This document shows, in pieces, positions 34,660-46,484 of a stretch of DNA of 64,000 nucleotides. Where the stretch lies: contig CM035173.1 in assembly GCA_020205615.1 (NCBI GenBank), positions 51,388,617 to 51,452,616 on the forward strand, written 5' to 3'. Source of the stretch: Panax quinquefolius (Eukaryota > Streptophyta > Magnoliopsida > Apiales > Araliaceae). The translations under genes were made by a program, and so were the position numbers. Under the pieces are notes generated by a model. That model worked only from the letters and a program-made list of their open reading frames with translations, ran no database searches and had not been told where the DNA came from. Within the stretch, counting starts at the first letter, position 1. Every line of letters starts with the position of its first letter.

Positions 34660-35106
34660 TCAGAATGGACGACCGAGGATGATTGGGATTTCCTTATTCA
34701 CCTCACAATCCAAAATAATAAAATCCGTTGGGAAGATGAATTTTTCTACCTTAACCAGAATTTCTTCTACAATACCCCTCGGATATGTTACTGATCTGTC
34801 TACGAAATGTAAGCTAATATTTATCGGTTTTGGCGCTTTTAACCCCAGTTGAGTGTACGCAGATAGTGGCATCAAATTTATACTAGCCCCCAAATCACAT
34901 AATTTTATCCCTGAAAACTGAGTACCAATCAAGCAAGGAATAGTGAAACTCCCTAGATCCTTCAACTTCGGTAGTAACTTATTCTGTAGAATTGCACTAC
35001 ATTCTTTGGTTAAGGCCACTGTCTCAAATTCACCCAATTTCCTCTTCTTAGACAAAATTTCTTTCATAAACTTGGCATAACTAGGCATTTGTTCCAAGGC
35101 TTCCAC
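34660..35106 (-). pseudogene. Athila aspartic protease region
   Basis: An open frame of 148 codons reading ALEQMPSYAKFMKEILSKKR, LPKLKDLGSFTIPCLIG and KLCDLGASINLMPLSAY, the Athila/Tat protease core in which DLG replaces the more common DTG or DSG. It continues to FIILDCEVNKEIPIILGRPF and then stops where most relatives read on into RT. The protease would mature the polyprotein. Confidence 0.88.
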
Positions 35107-36600
35107 GAAAGGTATGTTGATGTGCAGCTTTTTAAAAATATCAAGGAATCTAGAGAACTTCTTGTCTAATTTGGTCTTTTGAAATCTCTATGGATACGGT
35201 ATAGGAGGAACTACACTGCTTTATTTTGTCTCTGTTGCTTTCTCTGCCAAATCCATATCCTTTACCTTTTCTATCTCCGTGAGTTCCTCTTCTTCCACAA
35301 CTATAATATCCGGCTTTTCATTACTTTTAAATATCTCAGGTAGCTCTTTCCCACTTCTTAGAGTTACTGCTTTTCAATGTTCATCTCTCCCTGGATTAAT
35401 CTCGGTGTCACTCGGTAATGCTCCATGTGGCCGACTGTTCAATGCATGATCTATCTGACCCATCTGATTTTCCAAGTTCTTAATTGACACTGCTTGGCTT
35501 TTTACATTCATATCTACTTGGCTCAACAACTTATCTTGCTCCTTCATCCTCTAGTTGGTAGCTACAATGAATTTAGCCAATGCCTCCTCTAAGTTCGGTT
35601 TCCTCTCTGCTTGATGTGAAGCCTGATTTTGAAAACCAGGTGGATTTTGTGGTCTTGGAGTCTAATTTTGAGCCTGATTGTTACTCCAAGAAAAACCTAG
35701 GTGATTCCTCCATCCCGGATTGTAAGCATTCTGATATGGCTATTGCGGCCTGTTATAACTCCTCACAAACTGAGCCAACTCTACACTGATATCACACTGA
35801 TCTGTAGAATGTCCTCCAGCACATAACTCAGATACCATAGCCTCCTATGATGTTATCTATGGACCCCATGATTCAATCTTCTTAGTCAATGCGGACACGT
35901 GTGTAGCTAGGGCTGTAACTGCATCCAATTCCAACTTTTCTGCTACTTTTGGTGGATTAGAGCTCCCCATAGGCCACTGGTAGTTGTTGGTAGCCATCGT
36001 TTCTAACAACTGGTAAGCATCATTAATATTGTTCCCCGTGATAGCCCCTCCAACTGCTGCGTCAATGCTTGTCCTAGTAGGTCAATGCAAACCATCACAA
36101 AATGTTTGAACTTGTAACCATCGCTGGATCCCATGACGTGGACACTTTTGAAGCAAACTTTAAATCTTTCCCATGCCTCATACAAGGTGTCAAAATCAAA
36201 CTATGTGAAAGTGAGAATGTCATTCCTTAGTTTTGCTATTTTTGCTGGTGGAAAGAATTTAGCCAAAAAAATTTGAGCTAGATCATCCGAAGCAGTGATT
36301 GAACCTGGTGTCAAGGAGTGTATCCAAATTTTCGTTTTGACTCGCAGTGTGAACGAGAACAATCTCAACCTTATTGCTTCCTCTGTAACATTGTTAAATT
36401 TGAATGTATCACAAATCTCCAAAAAGCTTAGGATGTGTTTTTTAGGATCATCATTCGGACAACCCCCAAACTAGACTGAATTCTGTAACATCTGAATGGT
36501 ACCCGGTTTAATCTCAAAGTTGTTAGTGTTAATCGTTGGTCTCCGAATACTAGACTGAGTGACTGTAACCATTGGCATGGCACTCCCCAAGTGATTTTTG
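35107..36600 (-). pseudogene. Athila gag, with stops
   Basis: On the - strand, 36422-36201 holds the gag core (NVTEEAIRLRLFSFTLRVKT, SDDLAQIFLAKFFPPAKIAK). Segment 36185-36003 (AWERFKVCFKSVHVMG) follows after a stop; 35990-35110 reads the Asn/Gln/Pro-rich linker with several in-frame stops before the protease. Upstream to about 36600 is the probable N-terminus. No zinc knuckle is evident, as is usual for Athila gag. Confidence 0.8.
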
Positions 36601-36872
36601 TTCTTCTGCAGCCATGTTTACCGGAATTTCTATTTCAATTTCCTCTGCCAATTTTCCTTCCGTATATACTTCCTCACTAGTCAGTCTCAATTTCTGGAAC
36701 TTTTTTCAGTATCGTCAGCGTATGGCAAAAGCTCCTTTTTACCCTTGGATCTAGTGTGCATACACGGATAAACAACCTGTAATAATACAGAAACAATTTT
36801 AAAATAAAAAAATGTTTAAATCAAAATTGAAGTGATTGTAACTAATATGGAATTAAATACTAAATTAAAAAG

Positions 36873-36890
36873 TCCCCGACAATGGCACCA
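36873..36890 (-). other. Athila primer binding site, tRNA-Asp type
   Basis: On the - strand TGGTGCCATTGTCGGGGA, matching the tRNA-Asp-type site TGGCGCCGTTGCCGGGGA with three C-to-T or G-to-A changes of the kind left by cytosine deamination. Confidence 0.8.
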
Positions 36891-36896
36891 AAAACT

Positions 36897-38162
36897 TGTT
36901 AGTTTGAAATCTAGTTACGCACAATATGCAAATATATGTGGTCAATAAGTAATATAGTGAAAGTAGAATATCGTTCCCACGAGGACTCCAATTCAATAAA
37001 TCCCAACTACTAGTATTTTATCAATTCCAATTCTATTTAAACGGCCCAAATTTGTGATTTTCAAAGTTCAAATTAAATTAAATCAACTAACTAATTTTGA
37101 CACACAAATTGATTTAGATGATAAAGATTTAAGACTACAATATCTCCAATTATGCAATATAAATTAATTATCTAATTTCTCCAATTATTTAATTCACCTG
37201 AGTTGTTAACAGGAATTCATGTATTTAAAAACCCTTTTCCAAGTGATCAGATAAACATTATTTAACTCAACTAATTCTGCGATATTCCTATGCAAATCAA
37301 AAGAGTCAAATTTATTAATTTTCAATTCCTAGTTGTTATATGCAGTGAAAAGAGATATCCATATTCAATTCACAGCCCTAATTATTCATCTCATTCAAAT
37401 AAATAAGAATACACGCTATCAAATCCGTTCTAACCTTAGATTTCATCTCCCGAATTCATCTAGTATAACATGATAATTATTGGCCAAATAATTAGACAAT
37501 AAGCACAAAATATGATAGATAACTCAATTTGAATCAATAACTGGATTAATACGGGCAATCAATTCATAAGCATAAAAGGTTCAATTGTAGCCTTAATTAA
37601 AAGATTAGTTCATGCTAAAATTTAAAACCAAAAATCCCATAATAACCACCACAATTTAATTACAAACTAAATAAGAGAAGTAAAGAAAAACTCTATGGAA
37701 GCTCTCCAATCTTCAATCTTCAATATGATTCTTCTTGCCACGATCTTTTGAAATCTTCAATTCAATAATTCAGTTTTTTGTCCCAATGTATATATATTCT
37801 CCCCTCATTAGCCTCCTCTCTATTTATAACTCAAGGTGTTAAACCAGTCAGCCCATTGACCAAATCCTAGTTGGAATAGAAATCAATGTTTTTTTCCTTT
37901 TTTTGTTGCCAAAATATGCACAACAACCTGATGCCCAACGCCCCGGCGATGGGTTCCTTCTCTATTTGAGCGCCCTGGTGATAGACCCTTACATAATATT
38001 ACCACTTTGCCATTAATGATGCTAATTTTACCAAATTGCCCCTACTTTATCCCTACCTATAAAATAACAATAAAACAAATAAAAACCATACTACTACACT
38101 TAAAAATATCAATATATCAAATTCAATTATACCTAATTCATGGGTATATTACCCACTCATCA
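36897..38162 (-). repeat. 5' LTR of the Athila element
   Basis: On the + strand it runs from TGTTAG (36897) to CCCACTCATCA (38162), i.e. TGATGAGTGGG...CTAACA on the - strand, about 1.27 kb. A TATA box on the - strand is at 37821-37828. The exact outer edge is a judgement because no partner LTR remains. Confidence 0.7.
37821..37828 (-). promoter_or_regulatory. Athila LTR TATA box
   Basis: TATAAATA on the - strand, preceded there by CCTTGAGT and followed by GAGAGGAGG. Confidence 0.6.
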
Positions 38163-38541
38163 CATTCCATATAGAATTCTGCCAAAATCTGCCTTTAGAA
38201 ACTTTTCAAAATTTCCAGATTCCCGACCTAGCGCGGTCGCGCCAGGTTCCTTCTCAAAAATGGGTGCACCCGCGCCCAAGGTCCAGAGCCTGATTTCTTT
38301 TCTGCAAAGCAGAGCGACCAAGCTGCTTTTGTACTATGTTCTGGTGCGGTCGCGCTAGACCCCAGTCTGCAACACTTTGCTCCTTTTTTCCTCTACTCAG
38401 CTCCAAATCATGTCGTTTTCATCTTTTTCAGCTTCAATTACTCCCGAAATCAAAAAACACATTCATAAGCTCATTTACATCACAAGACATGCAATAAACT
38501 AAACATAAAGGAAATGAAATAAATGAATAATATGCACTCAT
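38163..38541 (-). repeat. Second Athila/Tat-like LTR fragment
   Basis: It ends ATGAATAATATGCACTCATCA at 38541, like the preceding LTR's CCCACTCATCA end, and contains GCGCGGTCGCGCC-type and CTCAGCTCCAAATC stretches common in Athila/Tat LTRs. Probably the edge of another, older copy. Confidence 0.4.
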
Positions 38542-39045
38542 CACTCAACCCTTAGCCAAGTTATTCAAACCCTATACTCAACTCTAGGCTCAAACCTAGC
38601 CAAGTCTTGCAAATCCTAACCAAGCCATGAAAATTCTAGTCTTAGTTAGTCCAACTAATTCTAGTTAGACGTTTTCTTATCCAAATAGGTTCTTTAACTT
38701 TTTTCAGTTACGTTCTCGTAATCTGCTCGGTTAGCCGAAAAACTAACTTTCGCTTTTTAAAAATCTGATTTCGCCACTGATCCTCATTTCCTGAATAAAC
38801 GTTATGTCGTAATTCAAAAAGTCAAAAAAATAAAGTTGTGTTTTTAGCGTGAATAATTTTTTTCTGTCTTTCTCAAAAAATTTTAATTTTCCACGTACTA
38901 TCTTTAAACATTCAAAAAAGCTCACATATCACATATCGTGGTCATATTATGACCACAAGTCATATAAAACTCAAATTATCTCTAAAAATATCTTTTTATT
39001 AGATAATTCCTTAAAAATCCTATTTATAAGGATGTTCGATCTTTG
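38542..39045. other. Intergenic, nothing recognised
   Basis: AT-rich sequence with short direct repeats of CTAGCCAAG and AACCTAGCCAAGTC near 38580-38630. No gene or element boundary is clear. Confidence 0.3.
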
Positions 39046-40016
39046 AGATCATTATAAATGCTACAATCAGTAAATATATGGTTGTCTAAACATTCCTCCA
39101 TGGAAGATTTGGGAGAAACATCCTACATTTTGGACATAAAGATCTATAGAGATAGATCTAAAAGGATGCTCGGCTTGACCCAAGGAACGTACATTGATTT
39201 GATGCTAAAGAGGTTTTGCATGGCCAACTCCAAGAGAGGTCTCATGCTGATGAGTCATGTAGTGTCTCTCTTTAAGAACATGTCCCCAAAGACACTTGAA
39301 ATGAGAGATCTCGTGAGTAAGATACATTATACTTCAGCGATAAGATCTATCATGTGTGGATCATATGTACTAGACCTGATATTACTTATGCACTAAGCGT
39401 AACGAGCAGATATTAGTCAAATTCTAAAGAAGATCACTAGAAGGCAATGATAAACATCCTAAAGTACTTAAGAAAAACTAAGGGTGATTCTAGTATATGG
39501 TGAGTCTGATTTGAAACTAGAGGGATATACAGACTCAAGTTTTTCAGACTGATCAAGATGATAACAAATTCACTTCAGGGTATGTGTTTACCTTAAACGA
39601 TGGTGCAGTGAGTTAGAAGAGTTCCAAGCAGCAAATAGTTGTTAATTCAGTGACAACGACAAAGTATATAGTTGTAAATGAAGCTGCAAATGAAGTTGTT
39701 TGGATGAAAAAGTTCATTACAGAACTTGGAATGGTTCTTAGCATACGAGGATCAATGCTTGTATATTGTGACAACACTGGGCTGTTGCACAAACCAAGGA
39801 ACCTAGTTCTCATCAAAAATCCAAAAATGTGTTGCGACGCGTTCATTTTATTAGAGAACTCATTGAAAGATGAGATGTCACCTAAGAGAGAGTGGAATCT
39901 CATAACAACATTCCAGATCCATTTACTAAAGTATTATCTCAGCAGTAGTTTGATCGCCACTTAGAAAAGATGGGTATGAAATACCAGGGCGATTAACTTT
40001 AGTGTAAGTGTGAGAT
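39046..40016 (+). pseudogene. Ty1/copia RT-RNase H fragment 1
   Basis: Starts abruptly in RT: MEDLGETSYILDIKIYRDRS and RMLGLTQGTYIDLMLKRF are classic copia RT C-terminal motifs. RNase H follows in other frames: LEGYTDSSF (Asp), then TKYIVVNEAANEVVWMKKFI at 39660-39720 (the usual AEY.A..EA..E..W; first residues changed) and LVYCDN near 39760. The 3' end (LEKMGMKYQ) leads into a degraded polypurine tract at about 40006. The upstream half of the element is absent. Copia fragment 2 at 56746-60280 is a related copy. Confidence 0.85.
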
Positions 40017-41600
40017 TAAAATAGTATGCCCTCAAGCCAATCACATGTGATGTGATAAGTATTTACTTTGTAATCTTGTTCATTTATTAATAAAAAATTA
40101 TTTAATCAAAGACATTCTTTATACATGTTTAATTGATTGAATTAAATAAATGTGATAAAATCGTAGTTTTGGAGCAATACTTTTAGAATCATGAAGTTCA
40201 TGATAATGAGATCTAAATTCTAGATAGTTCTAAAACTAAAATGTTCTTAATCGTTAGATCACTAATGTGAGGTTACTGATTCCAAATAGATTAATACATA
40301 CTATGCTTGCTCTGTTGAATATGATGATTGATTTCATAATCATTTCTGTGAAGACACTAGTATGTAGGTGTTTATTGGAGAATAAGTTCACTAAATGTGA
40401 CTCGCTTAAGGAACACCTAATGGAGTTTTACTTGTCAGACAATAGGAGTTCTTATAGTGATAGTTGTACAAGTGATCTTTGGACTTGAGATTATTATAGT
40501 ACCTTGTGTATACTGAGTTATACTTTGTTATATTCCTTAAGACTTTTTGGGTATATCAAATGGTATGTTAGAGTATAATAAAGTTTACATAGAGGTAAGT
40601 GAATAATCAACAAATGATCAACCACTTCTAGTAAAGGGAGAGAATATCATATGCGATTCGATAAATGACAACTCAGAAATCATTTACCAAGGTGAATGAA
40701 AATTAGAAAATTAGAAAGGAGTTTCTAATTTACATTAACTAGAGTTGTGCATTTTAATTAGAATCAAAATGCATATAATCAAATAAATAAGACTTGTCAG
40801 TAATTTCATGTCATATTTTGTGATTGGGACATTATATGGTAGAATGATTGAATTGTATGGTAACTATTCACAAAATATATTCTTTGTGACTAAATGTTGA
40901 TTTCATATTATCCAGATAATCATGATATGCTGAGAGGTGTCCCTCATAATGTAGAATAAATATTATTTATTTATGTTTGAATTAAAAGAGTTTAATTCAT
41001 TATAAATAATATTAGAATGGTTCTAATTTATTTATTTTACTTAGGTATAATATTGAACTTAAAGACTGCACCATAAAACAAAAATATTATTTTAAAAGTA
41101 ATTGGCTTAATAATAATAATTTAGCATTTGAAAAAATGCTAATATTTATAATTAAATATTTAGAGAAATACTAATTATAAAATAATAAGAGAAGTCTTAT
41201 TATTGTTATTATTAAAAATAATTTGTTTCTTAAATAATTTGAGCTAATTTCTAAAGACTGTAGGAGGAGGAAAATTAAGTCTATATAAGGACACACATGT
41301 GAAAATTAAGCAAGTCATAAACTCCTAAACAACTTCCTTAAATGTTGACAATATATCATGATCTAAAAATCTCATCTTGTCCTGTCTATCCTCTAGTCAT
41401 TCTTTTGTTTCATTTCAGACTCCCATCTTGCATGCTCTTCTTGCTCATCTTCAAGTCCTAATTCCATGGCTAGTACAATTCATTGAAGGGACTCTTCTTG
41501 CTTTTATTTTTCATCTTCATCTTGTCGTTTGCTTACGCGCTAAAGTTTAGGGTGCAAATTGCTTAACCACTCAGTTTATTATGATTTATCAAGTTCACTT
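40017..41600 (+). repeat. 3' LTR of copia fragment 1 (right edge approximate)
   Basis: Starts after AAGTGTGAGAT; aligns over about 1 kb with the LTR at 59215-60280 (shared CTAAATGTGACTCGCTTAAG-like and TATATCAAA..GTAT stretches). A TATA-like TATATAAG lies at 41282-41289. The right end is not defined by a target duplication. Confidence 0.65.
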
Positions 41601-42287
41601 ACCATTGTTTAATTAATGAAATGGCAAGGCTTTGAAATTTAAATATTTCAACCATTTGTTTGCAAGAAAATATCGACATGAACGTTAGCTATTTCGTTAA
41701 ATATGTACTCAATCTAAACCTCTACTAAATGATTCATATTCGATGAATTTACATTACAATTAGGCCTGGCAATATAAATTATAAATTTGGATTAATTACA
41801 TATTATAGTACATTTTTAAAAATAATTACAATAATCATACATCTATAAAATAATTATAAAAATATGACATTTCATCATATTTATTGACAATACTAATACA
41901 ATTAGGAGTCCTTAATTTAATGGATTAATATTAATGGGCTGACATGGCAAATTAGTGTCCATCTTAAAATCAGGTTGGTTTTTTTTTAAAACGCGTGATT
42001 ACCGCCATCTATCATTTGATTGGGACTCTTCAGTTACAAACCCTTGTTCTGCATACTGAAACCCTTGTTTCTGTCTACTGTTCGTGCGTTCTTCATCTCT
42101 ATTGATCGTTTTCAGTGATTTATTCTACATTTTCGTGACCGTTACTCATTATCATTTTCGTTTAGTTGTTTGCCATCTTCTTTTAGTTGTTCGTTATTGT
42201 CGTTGTTACTCGTTATCGCTGTTGTACAGTGGTTCAGTAGGTTTCTTCTTCTCCATTGATCGATTCTGGTGTTTATTATAGTTTCAA
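41600..42287 (+). other. AT-rich region and possible 5' UTR
   Basis: 41750-41990 is AT-rich with direct repeats near TTACATATTATAGTA. From about 42000 the composition changes to pyrimidine-rich sequence (CTTCATCTCTATTGATCG, CTTCTTCTCCATTGATCG), suggesting a 5' UTR for the small frame at 42393. Confidence 0.3.
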
Positions 42288-42392
42288 GTGAGTATTTTCT
42301 AAATAGTTTAATGTATTATCTATTAAAGTAGTTTACTAACAGAATGGAGTATTGATTGTTTGGGTTTGTGTTGTTTTTATGTTTTGTATAGA

Positions 42393-42536
42393 ATGGTTGA
42401 TACAAGGAAGAAGGATGGAAAAAGGAAAAGAATCACGAAGGGTGATTCTGTTAAGGACTTGAAGAAATTTGCTATGAAGAGGAAGGGGAAGTTTGTTTAT
42501 GTTTTGGTTACCATTAAAATAAGTTTTGGTTACTAA
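42393..42536 (+). CDS. Small basic ORF behind a 5' UTR intron, unrecognised
   Basis: 47 codons, MVDTRKKDGKRKRITKGD... then a Lys-rich stretch; the last ~11 codons already lie in the GGTTAC repeat. A GT..AG intron fits 42288 (AA|GTGAGT) to 42391 (TTGTATAG), placing the ATG 2 nt after the acceptor. The basic N-terminus could act as a nuclear signal. I do not recognise the family. It may be the first coding exon of a gene or transposon protein whose remainder is disrupted by the repeat, or chance. Confidence 0.35.
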   Translation: MVDTRKKDGKRKRITKGDSVKDLKKFAMKRKGKFVYVLVTIKISFGY

Positions 42537-43110
42537 CATATAACTATTTGGTTACTTCTTTAGTATGTTTTTTTGTTACTGTTAGCTTATGATTTGGATA
42601 CCATTCTTGTTCCCTCAATTTGGGATTTTGGTTACTTTTTTATGTTATTTTGGTTACCTTGTATTTGCTTAGTATACATTGGTTGACTAAACTGTGTTTG
42701 GTATACATGTTTTTTTTTGTGTTGGTTACCATTAAAACATGGTTTGGTTACTATCATATAACTATTCGGTTACTTTTTAGTATATTTTTGGTCTACATAT
42801 TTTTATTTTGGTGACCTTTAAATTATGTTTTAGTTAATATTATATATAACTGTTTGGTTACTACATAAACTGGTCTGTACTACATGTTGTTTATATTTTG
42901 GCTACCATTAGATTATATAATATAAATGTTTGGTTACTGCTTTATTATATTATGGTTACTGTTATATTATGATATGATAACTATTATTGTTCAGTCAATG
43001 TGGGATGTTGGCTACTTTTTATAGTCTATTTTGGCTAAGGTGTAATTGTTATATTATATTTTGATTAATATGATATTATTTATTGGTTACTACGTATCTG
43101 TTTTATGGTA
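42510..43110 (+). repeat. GGTTAC interspersed repeat
   Basis: TTTGGTTAC(C/T) and close variants occur about fifteen times, spaced 20-60 bp. A longer unit, GGTTACCATTAAAA ... GGTTACTA..ATATAACTATT.GGTTACTT, appears at 42513, 42724 and again at 44008, so the array has higher-order structure of roughly 210 bp. A second block lies at 43840-44060. Confidence 0.75.
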
Positions 43111-43547
43111 TAAATATTGTTTATATTAGTTACTAATGATTGTGTAAATATGATTTTGTTTATTTGCGGATATGAGATCTTTATTATGAGAAATGTAACA
43201 GAAAATTCACTTGAAAAGTTATATATTAGTATAACATGGAAGTCCCAAACATTATTACCAAGAAATTGAACCCAAGTCAGTTGGAGAAGTTTAAGGCATC
43301 ATTAGTTTGTGGATGTATTATTTTTGTAAATAATAAAAAAACCCAAGTCATAATAAACCATGTATTTGCTTAGTATACATTGATGTATTATTTTTATAAA
43401 TTCCTTCAAATATCTTCTACAAGGTTTATGCTCTTCTAGTTCTACTTCCATTTCCACAAACACATCCTACTTGGGCTCTCTATTCACTAATCCCAAGGTA
43501 TTTCTCTTCCTCCCACAGGTTCATAATGTAGAAGTCTTTTTTAGAGA

Positions 43548-43655
43548 ATGAGAGCAGCCATGAAGAAGAAAGTAGCAGCAGCCAAAAAGCTCAAGTTTCA
43601 GAAAGCTTTGTACCAAATTTTGATTAGTTCGGTTGTCGTTGTCTTGTCATTCTGA
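43548..43655 (+). CDS. Short ORF, basic then hydrophobic, unrecognised
   Basis: 35 codons: MRAAMKKKVAAAKKLKFQKA then a hydrophobic tail ILISSVVVVLSF and TGA. It could be a tail-anchored peptide or a terminal exon (TCTTCCTCCCACAG at 43505-43518 is acceptor-like). It lies between the two GGTTAC blocks. Open-frame length alone is not evidence of coding. Confidence 0.25.
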   Translation: MRAAMKKKVAAAKKLKFQKALYQILISSVVVVLSF

Positions 43656-43839
43656 ATTGTATTTAGTACTTTGGTTTTTGTTGGATATCCATAACCATTT
43701 GTTATGGTTAGTGAGTATGTAATGTTTATTGGAGCTTATGTAAAGGGGATTACATATTTGATTATATTATCAATTATTTGACATTGTTTGTTGGTTCGTA
43801 TTTGTTACTTCTAAGTTGTGTCTGATACATTATTTGAAA

Positions 43840-44060
43840 GGTGCAGTTGGTAACCAAACATGCATAGAAGGGTAACCATTTTATTTTTTGGTAGTAACCA
43901 GATAATTACAAGCTTGTATCATGACATATATCAAGTGTTAAATGTATATGTGAGAGTATACATGGGTTGCCTAAACTGGGTTGGATATACAGGTTGTTTC
44001 TATTTTGGTTACCATTAAAACATGTCCTGGTTACTTTTCATATAACTATTTGGTTACTTC
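43840..44060 (+). repeat. GGTTAC repeat, second block
   Basis: Further GGTAAC/GGTTAC copies, ending with the same long unit (GGTTACCATTAAAACATG ... ATATAACTATTTGGTTACTTC) seen at 42724, directly against an LTR start at 44061. Confidence 0.7.
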
Positions 44061-44740
44061 TGTAAAATCACAAATTTTACTAATAAAGATTTAAATTTCT
44101 CGAAAAAAAAATTTTAAATGTTATGGTGTGTATTTGATATAATGTTATAGTTGTGGGTAATATTTATAAATTTTGCAAAGTATGCAAGTTGTTATATTAT
44201 TTTCGATTGGTCAGGGAATATTCTTTGTGTTGGGGAATATCCGTACGATGGTACAATCATTGGTGAACCCCACAACGAAATTATTGTCGGATTATGAAAA
44301 TGACAAAAGTATTTTATTGAAAATAATGGTGGAAGTTTTACTGGATTAATCTTTGTTGAACTACTTTCGGTAGTAAAAGAAATACGATGTCTGGCGTGGT
44401 TGCATAGTAGCACACAGTATTGATTATTGATGCTTACGTGAGAAGTCACTCAATTATACTCAATTATTGCTATAGTAATTATTGCATCATATCTCTCATA
44501 TTATTGATTCGATTATTGTCACAGTATCATCTGCATAATATGTTATATTATTAAATCAATAATTGAGACGTCAAAGTTATTCATATTATTAAATTGCAAT
44601 ATTTACTACAATGTCTAGAAGTTACGCCAAGGAAAGGTTTGGTCACCTAATTGCGCCGCCAATAGGGAGAAATCCTTATTGAAAGCCCCTCTTTCCGGAG
44701 GAGCGACTCGGTTGTTAAATATTGTGAGTTATGATATTAA
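44061..44740 (+). repeat. LTR 5' part, family A, + strand arm of an LTR palindrome
   Basis: Starts TGTAAAATCACAAATTTTAC, a mutated LTR start, and follows family A through the U3 box (44659-44700) to about 44740, where it meets an opposite-strand LTR. Confidence 0.8.
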
Positions 44741-46211
44741 TCGAACCGGTCGGTCGTGTAATACGCTTGGCGGGATATTCAATGAGAATAATAGAGAATG
44801 GAATAACAACGAAATCACCATGCATGCGGTACTTCACATGACAAAGTTATTCCAATGAATACTAAATGATGAGAACTAGGTCCGGCGTAAAACGCATGCA
44901 TGATGGATATTCCAATAGAATAATAAAGACGGAACCAGTCCCATAAAAATGCATGACGTGATGTTCCAATGAATAATGAAGAATGGAATAACAATGAAAT
45001 CACCAAGTATAGGGTGATATGCGTATACAAAGTTATTCCAATGAATAATAAAGATGGAATAATAGAAGTTCTCTTCATGAATACAAAAGAAATAATACCC
45101 CTTACCGTAAAAGAAACTTGATATCGGAGTAGTGAAGTAGTAGAATACTTTTCTTCTTTCTCTCTATAGTTTCTCTCTCTAGAGTTTCAGTGAATTCGTA
45201 AGAAATAATGAAGGAATGAGCTTCTATTTATAGAAGAATGGAATGAATAGTAACCAATCCATGAACGGTCCAGATTGATTTACTTTAATCGGACGGTCCA
45301 TATTTAAAGCAAAATCTTTTAAATAAAATATAATATATTCTATTTATAATCTAATAAAACGAATAACTTTTAAAAAGATTTAACTATGCAAACACTATGT
45401 TGGCACTATATGCAAACACTATGCATAATAAAATATAATATATTCTAATTATTGTCTAATAAAACAGATAACTTTATAAAAGTATTACATTTTATATATA
45501 AAAGATTTTACTATTAGCCTAATAAAACGAATAACTTTATAAAAGTATTTTATTTTGTATAAAAAGTTTTTACGCTTTTATTACGTTAATAATAATGAAT
45601 AAAACAAAACTTCATCATCATTATTATTATTCAAACTATTAATCGACCGTGTCGCTCCCGAGGAAGAGGGGGCTTTCAATAAGGATTTCTCCTATTGATG
45701 CCGCAATTAGGTGACCAAACCTCTCCTGGCGTAACTTCTAGACATCGTTAATAATGCAAATAATAATATTAACAACTTCGTCATCTCAATTATTGATTTA
45801 ATAACATATAAAATATCGATAATAATTGAATCAAACTGAGTGACTTCTCACATAAGCATTAATAATCAATACTGGTATTATTACTATGCAACCACAGCGT
45901 ATTCATCTTACTTTTACTACCGAGTAGTTCAACAAGATCAACGGTAAAAACTTCCACCGTTATTTTCATAAAAAATATTTTTATCGTTTTCTCAATCCGA
46001 CAACAATTCTGTTGTGGGGTCCACCAATGATTGTAATAGTCAAATGCATTTAATATTCCCCGACTAATCGAATATTATATAACAACTTGCGTACTTTGCA
46101 AAATTTATAAATATTACCCATAACTATAACATTATATCAAATTTATTCCATAATATTCAAAAATGATATTTATAGAAAATTCATTTTTATTCATAAAAGT
46201 TGGGGTCTTAC
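44741..46211 (-). repeat. 3' LTR of element 3, truncated
   Basis: On the - strand it starts TGTAAGACCCCAACTTTTAT at 46211 and follows family A through the U3 box (45640-45750), TATA (45232-45224) and donor-like GTAAGG (45105) to the CGGTTCGA junction at 44741. The downstream half is lost. Confidence 0.88.
45224..45232 (-). promoter_or_regulatory. LTR TATA box, element 3 3' LTR
   Basis: TATAAATAG on the - strand; no ATG on that strand from here to the donor-like site at 45105. Confidence 0.65.
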
Positions 46212-46228
46212 AATCTCCCCTTCTTATA
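46212..46228 (-). other. Polypurine tract of element 3
   Basis: On the - strand AAGAAGGGGAGAT runs directly into the LTR start TGTAAG. Confidence 0.85.
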
Positions 46229-46245
46229 AAATTTTGCCCTCGAAA

Positions 46246-46484
46246 TTAGGGTACGTACCTGGATATGTCGAAGAGGTAAGGATACCTTGATTTCATTTTA
46301 GATTCTAACTCCCAGGTTATTTCCTCAACATCGTGGTTCCTCCATAACACTTTGACTTGAGGTATCACCTTGGAGCGTAGAATATGTTCCTTCTTATCCA
46401 AGATTTGAACAGGAACCTCTTCATACGTTAAATCTTCCGCTATTTCATCCAGTTCCAACTCAATAATGTGGTTCGGGTCTTTCA
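46246..46484 (-). pseudogene. Integrase C-terminus and chromodomain, element 3
   Basis: An open frame reading KDPNHIIELELDEIAEDLTY, VIPQVKVLWRNHDVEEITWE and KSRYPYLF, then a stop. This is the chromodomain end of integrase. Its upstream neighbour continues at 50467 beyond the solo LTR, in the same phase. Confidence 0.85.

Larger units (their letters stand above)
18622..38162 (-). mobile_element. Athila-type Ty3 element split by Tekay element 2
   Basis: Read on the - strand: 5' LTR (38162-36897), tRNA-Asp-type primer site (36890-36873), gag (about 36600-35110), protease (35106-34660), RT (34461-33651), then after the 22132-33645 insertion the remaining RT, RNase H and integrase (22126-about 19990) and non-coding sequence to 18622. 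GAAAT at both sides of the insertion proves that the halves were once joined. The 3' LTR is missing, lost at the 18621/18622 junction. Several stops and frameshifts are present. Confidence 0.85.
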
